Assembly (NCBI RefSeq): GCF_900089755.1 | Contig: NZ_FLOC01000025.1 | Location: 1 to 36,925 of the forward strand | From: Marinomonas aquimarina | GTDB lineage: Bacteria > Pseudomonadota > Gammaproteobacteria > Pseudomonadales > Marinomonadaceae | Direction: 5' to 3' | Length of the DNA: 36,925 nt | Translations under genes and position numbers: made by a program | Notes under the pieces: generated by a model | What the model saw: the letters and a program-made list of their open reading frames with translations, nothing else | What the model was told of the DNA's origin: nothing | The model's database searches: none | Part shown: piece after piece, positions 7,658 to 15,744 of the stretch | Numbering within the stretch: position 1 is the first letter of the stretch | How the letters are laid out: every line of letters starts with the position of its first letter

Positions 7658-8773
7658 ATGCAAAAAACCACTAGAAAATGGGTATATCGCTTTGGCCGGC
7701 GCTGCGACAAACTTAAGCATCGCTATAAACGATGGCGCGGCTACTCGCCCGTCATTGTGCAACCTTACATGACCTACGGCACACCAGATGAACTGTGGAT
7801 TGCCGGAAGGCTTCTAGAAGCCAAAGGCGTAGAAGGTAAACTTGAAGACAGCCCCTGGAAAAAAATGCTGCATATGATTCGTCGCTATCAAAGTGAGGAA
7901 ATCCCCTTCACCGATATCAACCTTATATTGGGCACGGAAGTGCGTTCGGTGAAGACCGACGCCCATGGTTATTTTCAATACTGCTGGCGTACACCCACCA
8001 GTCAACACATTCATCAGCCTTGGACCAAACTGATTTTACAACCGACGGATCCAAAGCTTCCTAAAGCCGAAAAACACAGTGTTGCTGAGGTATCCATACC
8101 CGGCCATCACACAGAGTTTGGCGTAGTGAGCGACGTTGACGACACCATCATGCATACTGGCGCTAGCAACCTGTTTCGACACACTCAAACGGTACTGCTT
8201 AATAATGCCCATACCCGAGAGTTGATGCCGGGAACATCCGAATTTTATAACGCTCTACACAAAGGCACTTCTGGCAAAGCGAATAATCCCTTCTTCTATG
8301 TCTCCAGTAGTCCTTGGAATATTTATGACCTAATTGCCGATTTTATTCATATCCATCAACTACCGAAGGGGCCAGTGCTGCTGAAGGATTTCGGTTTGCG
8401 TGAAGATCGCTGGTTTAAAAGTGGCCATGAGAGCTATAAAACGGATCGTATAGAAACCATCCTCAACACTTATCCGGATTTAAAGCTGGTATTGATCGGT
8501 GATTCCGGGCAAAAGGATGTTTATGCCTACTTAAAAGTCGCCAAAGACTTTCCAGATCGAATCTTAGCGGTTTACATTCGTGATCTAAAACCCGATGCAC
8601 GCTCTGAGAAAATGATGTCTGCCGTAGCAGAGTTTGACCACTACAAAGTGCCCTTCGCCTTTATACAAGACGCCGGTGATGCCGTTGAACACGCTCTGTC
8701 TCTCAACTTGGTGACCGATGAGGCAGCAGACAAAGTGAAGCACGATGCGGAATCAGCAGACACTGATTACTAG
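7658..8773 (+). CDS. App1-type phosphatidate phosphatase (DUF2183 family)
   Basis: The 371-residue protein carries the App1 catalytic domain, a haloacid-dehalogenase-type fold. The motif S-D-V-D-D-T at residues 158-163 supplies the DxDxT nucleophile (Asp159, Asp161). Later family blocks are F-F-Y-V-S-S-S-P-W-N-I-Y-D (near residue 210) and L-I-G-D-S-G-Q-K-D-V-Y (near residue 280), which hold the second and third HAD motifs. Yeast App1 dephosphorylates phosphatidate; bacterial members are little studied. The first 30 residues are very basic and could bind membrane lipid. There is no signal peptide, so a cytoplasmic or membrane-peripheral enzyme is expected. The ATG follows AAGGAC. The toxin-antitoxin pair downstream has its own promoter. 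Confidence 0.88.
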   Translation: MQKTTRKWVYRFGRRCDKLKHRYKRWRGYSPVIVQPYMTYGTPDELWIAGRLLEAKGVEGKLEDSPWKKMLHMIRRYQSEEIPFTDINLILGTEVRSVKTDAHGYFQYCWRTPTSQHIHQPWTKLILQPTDPKLPKAEKHSVAEVSIPGHHTEFGVVSDVDDTIMHTGASNLFRHTQTVLLNNAHTRELMPGTSEFYNALHKGTSGKANNPFFYVSSSPWNIYDLIADFIHIHQLPKGPVLLKDFGLREDRWFKSGHESYKTDRIETILNTYPDLKLVLIGDSGQKDVYAYLKVAKDFPDRILAVYIRDLKPDARSEKMMSAVAEFDHYKVPFAFIQDAGDAVEHALSLNLVTDEAADKVKHDAESADTDY

Positions 8774-8790
8774 GCTAAAAACGATGCAGG

Positions 8791-8809
8791 TGCTACAATA
8801 TTTGTTGCA
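8791..8809 (+). promoter_or_regulatory. Promoter and palindromic operator of the Xre/RES operon
   Basis: TGCTACAAT (8791-8799) is a good extended -10 element (TG-n-TACAAT). It forms the left half of an imperfect palindrome, TGCTACAATATTTGTTGCA, whose arms TGC-n-ACAA and TTGT-n-GCA match except for one position. An operator lying on the -10 box just before the antitoxin gene fits the autorepression usual for these modules. Confidence 0.6.
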
Positions 8810-8835
8810 GATGAAACAGGCGCAATGAGGTGTGT

Positions 8836-9282
8836 ATGTCAATTAGAAGCTTCAAACCAAGCGGCAAAGCAAGAGATGGGCTAATGGCAACCTTATCGTT
8901 GTCGAGTGATCCAATCAGCGCTTCAATGCAATTAGAAGAAGGCTTTGATGCTTCGTTCTTGGATAAAATTGTCCAAAACTCAAAATTGGCGCAAGCGACT
9001 GTGGTCAAAGTGGTCGGTATCGACCGAGCGACGTTAAGCCGCCATAAAAAATCACACTCCAAATGGCAAGGGGCCACAGCCACCAAAGTCTATAATGGCG
9101 CACGCGTCTTAGATGCGGCGTTGGACTTATTTAACCAAGATCCGCAAAAAGCGGAGCAATGGCTGAATACACCGGCGATTGCTTTAGGCAACGTTTCCCC
9201 TTCTGACTATGCAAAGAATCCTTTAGGGCAAGAAGCCGTGCTCGATCTTATCGGCCGTATCAAACATGGTGTGATGAGCTAA
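8836..9282 (+). CDS. Xre/MbcA/ParS-type antitoxin of a RES toxin
   Basis: The 148-residue protein is the antitoxin of a type II pair. Its N-terminal part contains a helix-turn-helix-like segment (V-V-K-V-V-G-I-D-R-A-T-L-S-R-H-K-K, about residues 55-71). The C-terminal third matches the DUF2384 toxin-binding domain (A-L-D-L-F-N-Q-D-P-Q-K-A-E-Q-W-L-N-T-P, then N-P-L-G-Q-E-A-V-L-D-L-I-G-R-I). ATG 8836 is preferred because GAGG ends five bases before it; GTG 8830 overlaps that site. Its stop codon shares one base with the toxin start, so translation is coupled. The family represses its own promoter, and a palindrome over the -10 box at 8791 is a likely site. Confidence 0.9.
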   Translation: MSIRSFKPSGKARDGLMATLSLSSDPISASMQLEEGFDASFLDKIVQNSKLAQATVVKVVGIDRATLSRHKKSHSKWQGATATKVYNGARVLDAALDLFNQDPQKAEQWLNTPAIALGNVSPSDYAKNPLGQEAVLDLIGRIKHGVMS

Positions 9283-9746
9283 TGAAGCTGTTTCGTTTGT
9301 GCAGGACGGAATTTGCGGACACAGCATTTGATGGTTACGGGGCGCGCACTTATGGCGGTCGTTGGAATCCAAAAGGCTCCAGCTGCGTCTACCTTGGTGA
9401 ATCAAAATCGGTTTGTCTGCTTGAAACGGTCGTTCATTTGCATGATGCCAGTGCACTCGATCAATTTGCCATGCTTTCCATAGAAGTGCCGGATGATTTG
9501 ATTCTGAAGTTTCCAGAAGATGCTCTGCCAAAGAGTTGGCAAGCTTACCCAGCGCCCCAGGAACTGGCGGATTTAGGCGCTGAATGGTTAGACAGCCAAG
9601 CGAGCCTTATCTTATTAGTGCCCAGCGTCATTTCTGGTGACTACTGTGCACTATTGAATCCCAACCACCCTCGCTGTAAAGAATTTACTTCGCTCGCACA
9701 AAGAGAAGCCTTTCGTATCGATCAACGTTTAGTACAAAAAGTCTAA
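9282..9746 (+). CDS. RES-domain toxin (NAD-degrading family)
   Basis: The 154-residue protein is a RES-domain toxin. The residues that name the family are visible: Arg27 in G-G-R-W-N-P-K-G, Glu48 in C-L-L-E-T-V-V-H and Ser115 in L-L-V-P-S. Studied members (MbcT and Pseudomonas RES toxins) consume cellular NAD and stop growth. The antitoxin gene lies directly upstream and the stop and start codons overlap as TAATG. All key residues are present, so the toxin is probably active. A copy of the dispersed hairpin repeat begins 85 bases after its stop, but its terminator strand faces the opposite gene. Confidence 0.92.
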   Translation: MKLFRLCRTEFADTAFDGYGARTYGGRWNPKGSSCVYLGESKSVCLLETVVHLHDASALDQFAMLSIEVPDDLILKFPEDALPKSWQAYPAPQELADLGAEWLDSQASLILLVPSVISGDYCALLNPNHPRCKEFTSLAQREAFRIDQRLVQKV

Positions 9747-9830
9747 TCAATCACAGCTGGATATTTCCGCTGTCACAAACTACAGCTGAAGTCGATTAGT
9801 ATCAAGTTATGGCTAAACTGGCTCTAAACA

Positions 9831-9926
9831 TGCACAAAAAAGCCAGTTTCAACTGAAACTGGCAAGTTCTTTGAAGCTCGTTAGAAATGAGTGATAAGTC
9901 ACCTTTAAGGTAAATGTGTCAATAAC
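9831..9926. repeat. Dispersed hairpin-terminator repeat, single diverged copy
   Basis: This aligns along its length with the array at 17771-18340. It has an A run, then GCCAGTTTC (9842-9850) pairing with GAAACTGGC (9855-9863), the middle GTTAGAAATGAGTGATAAG, and the tail TTTAAGG...TGTGTCAATAA. It is closest to the third, diverged unit of the array. Read on the minus strand the stem is followed by six T, so it can terminate the 121-residue gene ending at 9944. Confidence 0.8.
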
Positions 9927-9943
9927 TAACTGCCTCAGTTGAA

Positions 9944-10309
9944 TTAACCCACTTGGGTTTGCTGATCTAACAATTTGGACACGACCGGATCGTTCACATC
10001 TGACCAGTCTAAATCCTTCAAGGCACCAGTTTGCTTCAGAAATTCATAAGCCGCCGTTTGATCGTGCTGGTCACCTAAGTCTCTGCCAAACACATAATAT
10101 GCAATCATTTTAGCAACGACACGGAACGCTTCGGGCTCATCCAGTCGTTGCTTAAGCTCCTCTAGCAACAATGTAGATTGTTTCCAGCCATAGGCCTTCA
10201 CAATAGAGTGACAGGCACCCTTTTTAATCGAGGCACCCTGCTCCAGCGCTAACTCATGCATGACATAACCAAGGTAACCAGCCGTCTTCCAGTTATTAAA
10301 AAAACCCAA
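9944..10309 (-). CDS. Small helical protein, unknown function
   Basis: I do not recognise this 121-residue, mostly helical cytoplasmic protein (K-T-A-G-Y-L-G-Y-V-M-H-E-L near residue 8, E-E-L-K-Q-R-L-D near residue 50). The start is TTG at 10309, eight bases after an AGG ribosome-binding site. An ATG at 10314 is in a different frame and would not lead into this protein. It follows the 229-residue gene on the same strand after 89 bases and may be co-transcribed with it. The hairpin repeat at 9842-9863 is its probable terminator. Confidence 0.65.
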   Translation of the reverse strand: MGFFNNWKTAGYLGYVMHELALEQGASIKKGACHSIVKAYGWKQSTLLLEELKQRLDEPEAFRVVAKMIAYYVFGRDLGDQHDQTAAYEFLKQTGALKDLDWSDVNDPVVSKLLDQQTQVG

Positions 10310-10398
10310 AACATCGACCTAAATAAATATGAATGTTTGATAATTTTATCTTATTAGACAAGCTACACCAATCCATATGTGTTTCGAGCGACAATAAT

Positions 10399-11088
10399 TT
10401 AAACATCAGAGTCTGCATGGGACGACGCTTCGAACGTGCTCACATCTGCAAAATCACCAAACCAAAATTGTGAGCTTAACAATGTAAATTGGCGCGTGGC
10501 GCCGTTATCAGACACTTGCTGCAATTGCCAAACGATGCCTGGTGCTTCTGGGAACGCTTCACCTTGAATCTGATCTTCGTACAGACGATGAATCAACGCA
10601 TTGTCGCTTTGACCGTTTGCCAATAAGCGCACTATCGCAGAATGTGGCGATGTATCAAAAATGGCCATGTCGCCTTCATTGTCAGCCGTCACGGTCAGTT
10701 CTAACTTGACCCCCGTTGGCTGTGCAAACGTGCCATTGAACGCTGCTCGTAAGAGTGCATAAGCGCTAAATAACGACTCATGGTACAAACAGTCTGGATA
10801 CTGCTCCCAAGCCGGCTCGTTGAGCATGTCATGGCTGAGTTGATCCACTTGCCCCTCTGTCAAATCTGGGAATAAATGGGTTAATACGATTGCGGCCGCT
10901 TCGGAATGAGGCAGATCGTTAAAGGACATCATGCACATCTCTTTAAGCTCCGACGAGTCCATCTCTTCCACATCGTCAGCAAAGCCCATCAGCGCTAGCA
11001 TGGCTTTGAAATCAGAATCTGACCAAGCATTATCGATCTGGCTAATTTTTTTGAACGAATCAATTTGAACTTTAAACTTAGGTTGCAT
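10399..11088 (-). CDS. Acidic soluble protein, unknown function
   Basis: The 229-residue protein has no signal peptide or membrane helix and is strongly acidic (for example D-D-V-E-E-M-D-S-S-E near residue 38). No known domain was recognised. The N-terminal third looks helical and the C-terminal part strand-rich. The ATG follows AAGGAG with ideal spacing. A LexA-type box at 11177-11192 lies 89 bases upstream, close to a possible extended -10 element (TGCTATGCT on the minus strand), so DNA damage may induce this gene and perhaps the next one (9944-10309). Aside from that, its role cannot be guessed. Confidence 0.75.
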   Translation of the reverse strand: MQPKFKVQIDSFKKISQIDNAWSDSDFKAMLALMGFADDVEEMDSSELKEMCMMSFNDLPHSEAAAIVLTHLFPDLTEGQVDQLSHDMLNEPAWEQYPDCLYHESLFSAYALLRAAFNGTFAQPTGVKLELTVTADNEGDMAIFDTSPHSAIVRLLANGQSDNALIHRLYEDQIQGEAFPEAPGIVWQLQQVSDNGATRQFTLLSSQFWFGDFADVSTFEASSHADSDV

Positions 11089-11176
11089 TGGGTACTCCTT
11101 GTTGGACGCCTACAGTTGAGAAAACGACGCCGAGTGATCAAGACTTCATACCACTAAGCATAGCAAATGCAGAACA

Positions 11177-11192
11177 CTGTATATTTATACAG
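11177..11192. promoter_or_regulatory. LexA-type (SOS) box upstream of 229-residue gene
   Basis: CTGTATATTTATACAG, identical to the sites at 3819 and 16641. It lies in the 137-base gap behind the beta-barrel gene and 89 bases before the start of the next minus-strand gene, a normal operator position. Confidence 0.65.
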
Positions 11193-11225
11193 ACCTTAAA
11201 TAGACATACTAATTCCCTAGCCGAT

Positions 11226-12443
11226 CTAAAAATAAAGACGCAGGCGCATGTTAAAAGCGTCAGCCAGATAACCAAATTCAGATTGCGGATTGTCACTAGC
11301 ATCCAAACCTTTGCCGGAGCCATACACATACGCCATCATCAAATCCGATTCATTGCTAAGCGAATACGTCACGGCCAATTGCTGTAAAAAGGAATAACGT
11401 GTGCTTTGTTGCACATCTTTCAGTGAAGCACCAAGCAAGGTGTAACTGCCACGCCAAAGCCCAGTAATATCCCGTTGCAGACTAAGTCCCAATAACTGCC
11501 GCCCAAGCTGTGGCGCAAGGCCATAACGGATTAGCACATTTTCACTCAACGCATCCAAGTCGCTTTCTAAGCGCGCGCCTTCAGTATTGAGATAAGCTTC
11601 AACCACCAACAAGGTACTGTCAGGAAATTGGTAATCTATCCCCGCAACAGCAAATAACCCGGTGTTATCGCTATCCTGGCGATAAAAAACGGTGCCTTCT
11701 ACACGCCAACCTAACCCTGCATCGGTGCTGCTTTCCCAAGCCGCACCAACCACCGGATTACCAACAATGCTACCTCCAAGAAGTGATAACTCCGCCAAAT
11801 TGCCGGTTTGACGACGGTAATACACCGCACCACTGTCATTCAAACCTGAGCCTTTGGGCGCCAGCACATAAGCACCGTTGAGTGAACTAAATGCGGATGG
11901 ATACCACTCGGCCGTAACCGCATCGATTCCCGCTTTATAGTCCGTGTCCAAATCCGTCGGCGCAAACGCACCAAAGACATTCAGCGGCTGCCAGAGTCGC
12001 CCAGCGCCCCAGTCGATGGCTTGCCTCCCCGCGGTTAACGTCCAATGCCTAAATTGATGTTGATACAACAATCGATCGACTTCGTAGCCCAAGCCGTAGC
12101 AGTGATCACCATCAGCGTCACAATCGTTGAGCACGTTATCGGATAAGTCCTGATAGCGAAAGGCATTGCCATAAGTCGCAACCGGCACGCTTTGATAGCG
12201 CGAGCGCAACTTGATATGCGCTTGCCATTCACTTTGATTGGTGTGCTCTGCCAGCATCAGACGCAAACTTTGTTGATGCGCCTGTGTTATCGCTTCATCA
12301 GCTAAGTAGCCATAATCACTGACATCCGCATCATGTAGACTGGAAAAAAATGCAGCTCGCCCTGTTATGTCTAGTGCATTGGCAGAGCCGCTAACCAGTG
12401 CCAGCGCAACAAACCAATATTGCCAGCAAGGAGACAACATCAT
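11226..12443 (-). CDS. Outer-membrane beta-barrel protein of an ABC-linked operon
   Basis: The 405-residue protein has a signal peptide (cleavage after about A-N-A, residue 23) and ends in L-R-L-Y-F, the C-terminal aromatic pattern of outer-membrane barrels. Alternating strands run throughout. A block R-Q-A-I-D-W-G-A-G-R-L-W-Q-P-L-N-V-F (near residue 143) and a D-Y-K-A-G-I-D-A segment resemble large porin-like barrels annotated as DUF1302 or related, but I cannot name the family with certainty. The start overlaps the stop of the ATPase gene by four bases (ATGA), making it the last gene of the five-gene operon. As part of that operon it is the likely outer-membrane end of a transport route. 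Confidence 0.75.
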   Translation of the reverse strand: MMLSPCWQYWFVALALVSGSANALDITGRAAFFSSLHDADVSDYGYLADEAITQAHQQSLRLMLAEHTNQSEWQAHIKLRSRYQSVPVATYGNAFRYQDLSDNVLNDCDADGDHCYGLGYEVDRLLYQHQFRHWTLTAGRQAIDWGAGRLWQPLNVFGAFAPTDLDTDYKAGIDAVTAEWYPSAFSSLNGAYVLAPKGSGLNDSGAVYYRRQTGNLAELSLLGGSIVGNPVVGAAWESSTDAGLGWRVEGTVFYRQDSDNTGLFAVAGIDYQFPDSTLLVVEAYLNTEGARLESDLDALSENVLIRYGLAPQLGRQLLGLSLQRDITGLWRGSYTLLGASLKDVQQSTRYSFLQQLAVTYSLSNESDLMMAYVYGSGKGLDASDNPQSEFGYLADAFNMRLRLYF

Positions 12444-13129
12444 TCGCCTTTAACCTGATCTTGGTAAATTTGACCATCACGCAAGCTGACAATCCGCTCT
12501 GCTCGCTCCATCACTCGCTGATCATGGGTAGAAAAGATAAAGGTGGTTTTTTCTTCATGGGAAAGCCGGTGCATGATATCCAATAATGCCGTGGCATTTT
12601 CAGAATCTAAGTTAGCGGTGGGTTCATCGGCCAGCACCAAACGCGGCTCAGCGGCAAGGGCTCGCGCCACCGCCACCCGTTGTTGTTGCCCACCACTGAG
12701 TGCCGAGGGGCGGCGGTCTTTCATTGCCTTCAAGCCAACCAAGTTCAGGTAATGTTCTGCGCGCTCGCGACATTCTTTGGCAGGCCGTCCTTGTAGCAGA
12801 GTGACCAACTCGACATTCTCCAACGCGCTAAGCACAGGTACCAGATTATAGGCTTGAAAAATAAAGCCCAGTTGAAACAAACGAAAATCGGATAACTCAC
12901 TTTCTTTCAAGCAGGTTAACTCGATGTTATTCAAGATGACTGAGCCCGTGCTGCTATCATCCAAACCGCCAATAATATTGAGCAAAGTGGTTTTGCCTGA
13001 ACCGGATGGGCCAACCAGAGCCAAGAACTCGCCTTCCTGTACTTCAAGTTGAATATCTTTAAGCGCTTGAACCTGAATTTGCCCTTGTTGGTAAACCTTA
13101 CTGACATTCTGTAGTTTCAATAATGACAT
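12440..13129 (-). CDS. ABC transporter ATP-binding protein, LolD/MacB-like
   Basis: The 229-residue ATPase drives the two permeases encoded upstream. Walker A is G-P-S-G-S-G-K-T (residues 40-47), the signature is L-S-G-G-Q-Q-Q-R, Walker B is L-V-L-A-D-E-P-T, and the switch His is in F-S-T-H-D. The sequence type ([23 protein letters not shown]) is the LolD/MacB/FtsE group, which works with FtsX-type permeases and usually moves lipids or lipoproteins rather than small solutes. It sits 12 bases after the second permease and overlaps the barrel gene by four bases. Confidence 0.93.
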   Translation of the reverse strand: MSLLKLQNVSKVYQQGQIQVQALKDIQLEVQEGEFLALVGPSGSGKTTLLNIIGGLDDSSTGSVILNNIELTCLKESELSDFRLFQLGFIFQAYNLVPVLSALENVELVTLLQGRPAKECRERAEHYLNLVGLKAMKDRRPSALSGGQQQRVAVARALAAEPRLVLADEPTANLDSENATALLDIMHRLSHEEKTTFIFSTHDQRVMERAERIVSLRDGQIYQDQVKGE

Positions 13130-13141
13130 CGCTCTTTTCCT

Positions 13142-14416
13142 TCAGGTTCGCAGTGCTTCAACCGGCGGCACACGCGCCGCTTTATAGGCGGGGTAAAGTC
13201 CAGAGGCCAAGGTGGTCGCAAAGACAATGGCGCTTAATTGCCAAACTCGGTCCGCAGATAACTCAGTGTAAATAGTCGAATCCATAAAGGTGCCCATCAT
13301 GGCATTACCACCCTCCATCAGCGACGCCATATCAATCCCATGGTGAGAAAACCACCAATGCGCCCCGCCACCTACCAACCAGCCCGCGCCGAGTGACACC
13401 ACGCTGAGTAAGAGTGATTCCACCATCACCAACAACATCAATTGTTTGCGACTTAGACCGAGCGCACGCAATAAGCCAAATTCCCGCGTGCGCTCCAACA
13501 CACTCATCAACACCGTATTAATGATGCCAAACGTCACCATCACCAAAATCAGCAGCAGAAAGACATAATTACCCGCATCGTCAATGGCTATAAACTGTAC
13601 TAACTCTGGCATCACCTGCTGCCAGGTCAGCACTTCTATGGCCTGACCTGAAAAGACGGATTGAATATGTTGCTGTTTCTCAATCAGCTGACTAGGCTCA
13701 GTTAAATAAATCGCCAGTGACGTCATCGGCTCGGCACTGTCTACACCGCCTTCGGTGACGAGAAATTTTTGCCCCAGATTGAGATGGGATACCACTAAGA
13801 AATTATCCACTTCATCCACTCCAGAGTGATAAATACCCCGCACACGCGCCAGTTGCGCTTGAGTATCCCCAGACTGGGTGCCCGCCATAATGACCAGCTT
13901 GCCACCGAGTTTGAGTTTTAATCGCCGCGCCATGCCCGAGCCGATCCAGACACCACGTTCATCCTCTTCTTCCAGCCACTGACCTTGCTGCAGCATAGGT
14001 ATCAGTATACCTACCAGAGGGTCATGTTCCCCTTGTACGCTTATCATCGCTGTGCCGAGCGAGTTCGCCGCGGTTGACGCCAACACCTGTAAAGACACAC
14101 GCGGGGCGATGACATCCTGCGGCAATAGTTGCTCCAACTGCATTTGCGCCAAAATGCCCTGCGCCAGAAATTTATGATTGGCCGGTGCTTGTTGATAGCC
14201 CTCTAGCTGAATGGTGATATGTCCATTACCCAACTTGATGGCATTACGAATCATCGAATTGTGGCTGCCATCCCCCAAGCCAATGGAAAACACCGCCAAA
14301 CCAAAACCAAGCGCAATGGATGAAAGGGTGATAATGGTGCGCCGTGGATAGCGCCACAAATTGCGCCATGCCAAACGCACCAACATCACAAACGGTAGAT
14401 GGCTGTGAGCGTTCAT
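13142..14416 (-). CDS. FtsX/MacB-type ABC permease (second)
   Basis: The 424-residue permease has one N-terminal transmembrane helix (residues about 25-45), a periplasmic MacB-type core, then three C-terminal helices from about residue 280, the LolC/LolE layout. The FtsX-type core is seen in L-L-L-I-L-V-M-V-T-F-G-I-I-N-T-V-L-M-S-V-L-E-R. I place the start at 14416: the ATG overlaps the stop of the first permease as ATGA and GGAG lies eight bases upstream; a longer frame from 14455 would overlap by 43 bases. It shares the R-A-L-G-L-S-R-K-Q coupling helix pattern with its partner but is clearly a different protein, so the pair probably forms a heterodimer like LolC-LolE. Confidence 0.9.
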   Translation of the reverse strand: MNAHSHLPFVMLVRLAWRNLWRYPRRTIITLSSIALGFGLAVFSIGLGDGSHNSMIRNAIKLGNGHITIQLEGYQQAPANHKFLAQGILAQMQLEQLLPQDVIAPRVSLQVLASTAANSLGTAMISVQGEHDPLVGILIPMLQQGQWLEEEDERGVWIGSGMARRLKLKLGGKLVIMAGTQSGDTQAQLARVRGIYHSGVDEVDNFLVVSHLNLGQKFLVTEGGVDSAEPMTSLAIYLTEPSQLIEKQQHIQSVFSGQAIEVLTWQQVMPELVQFIAIDDAGNYVFLLLILVMVTFGIINTVLMSVLERTREFGLLRALGLSRKQLMLLVMVESLLLSVVSLGAGWLVGGGAHWWFSHHGIDMASLMEGGNAMMGTFMDSTIYTELSADRVWQLSAIVFATTLASGLYPAYKAARVPPVEALRT

Positions 14417-15735
14417 CGCATACTCTCCGCTGGACGATGACGCGTGCTTAGCCACGCTGGGAACAAGGACGCCAACATACTAATCACTAGCATCATCAAA
14501 CAAGATTGATAAATATGCTCAGGCAATAGCAAGCCGTGCATCACAGGCTCAAACACCATCCCTGCCCAATCATAACCATCTGGCATGGAAGCGCTAAAAT
14601 CGATGCCTTGATGTTCAAAACGTAGACTCATCCAAGTGCCTAATAAGCTCCCCATCACAGCTGAGATCAGCGCCAAAAACAAGGATTCCAAGGAGACCAT
14701 CAACAATAGCCAGCGCCGCTTCATACCGATAGCGCGTAAAATGGCAAACTCCTGACGACGCTCATGAACCGCCATCAACATGGTATTCAGCATCCCCAAT
14801 GACGCTAAACTCATCACCACCACACCAGTCATCAACATCATGGAATGACTTAACGCGAGCATTTGCGACAATGACGGTGAAACTTCGCGCCAGTTGCGAA
14901 CCTGTACTTTTCCGCCCAGTTTGTCTAGTGGCTGCGCTTGCTCCTGAGCCGTAATTTGAGTCATTAATTGCTGTTGGATTGTCGACAACCAGTCTTCACT
15001 ATTGGATGTTTGTAATGGCTCAATCTCAAAGTTGACTATGATTTCATGGATACCCGTCTCTAAGTACATCAACGCCTTATAAGACTCGATGGACATCAAT
15101 ACGCCCATACGATCAAAGGTCGGGTTAATGGGCTTTAAAATGCCCGCAACTCGAAATAGGTCGTTGCCAATGCTGCCATCCGCTGCTTGCGACACCAGCA
15201 CTAACTCATCCCCCAGGGTCACGCCCATATTGCGTGCCAACTGATAACCGAGCACCACCGGAGCGTAAGTCATGCCGTCTTGTTCAATGCCCTGCTCGAG
15301 ATTCATTTGTCCTTGGCGTACATGGGTGAGCAGCTTTGTTACTGGTCGTTCACGCTGGCTATCTACGGCCATAATCTGCACACCGGTTGAGCTTTCTTGA
15401 TGGCTTGCCAACGCCGCTGCATACAAACGTGGTGCAAACTGCAGTGACGGATTTTGCTGCTCAAGCTGGGTGAGATACTGCCACGGGATCGTCGCGTACA
15501 AATCTTGATCTTGGATAAAAGCCTGCCGCTGAATCTGGATGCGACCGGTGGAAATTTCTGTGGCAAAGCGAATCATTTGCTGGGAAATACCCGCCATTAA
15601 CGAGTAATACAGAATGAGCATGATCACCCCACCCGCCAACGCTGACACCGTTAGCACACTACGAATAGGGTTGCGCCAAACATTGCGCCAAGCAATGAAC
15701 ATCAACATGTTTAAACGGGCAAAGACGGCTGACAT
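14413..15735 (-). CDS. FtsX/MacB-type ABC permease (first)
   Basis: The 440-residue permease again shows one N-terminal helix (about residues 25-48), a long periplasmic domain, and three C-terminal helices, beginning with M-M-L-M-T-G-V-V-V-M-S-L-A-S-L-G-M-L-N-T-M-L-M. The cytoplasmic coupling segment R-R-Q-E-F-A-I-L-R-A-I-G-M-K-R is typical of the FtsX family and contacts the ATPase. The start has a TAGGGA site. It follows the LolA-like gene by nine bases and overlaps the second permease by four. Being tightly coupled with a second, non-identical permease and one ATPase mirrors LolCDE. Confidence 0.9.
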   Translation of the reverse strand: MSAVFARLNMLMFIAWRNVWRNPIRSVLTVSALAGGVIMLILYYSLMAGISQQMIRFATEISTGRIQIQRQAFIQDQDLYATIPWQYLTQLEQQNPSLQFAPRLYAAALASHQESSTGVQIMAVDSQRERPVTKLLTHVRQGQMNLEQGIEQDGMTYAPVVLGYQLARNMGVTLGDELVLVSQAADGSIGNDLFRVAGILKPINPTFDRMGVLMSIESYKALMYLETGIHEIIVNFEIEPLQTSNSEDWLSTIQQQLMTQITAQEQAQPLDKLGGKVQVRNWREVSPSLSQMLALSHSMMLMTGVVVMSLASLGMLNTMLMAVHERRQEFAILRAIGMKRRWLLLMVSLESLFLALISAVMGSLLGTWMSLRFEHQGIDFSASMPDGYDWAGMVFEPVMHGLLLPEHIYQSCLMMLVISMLASLFPAWLSTRHRPAESMR

Positions 15736-15744
15736 TATCCCTAC

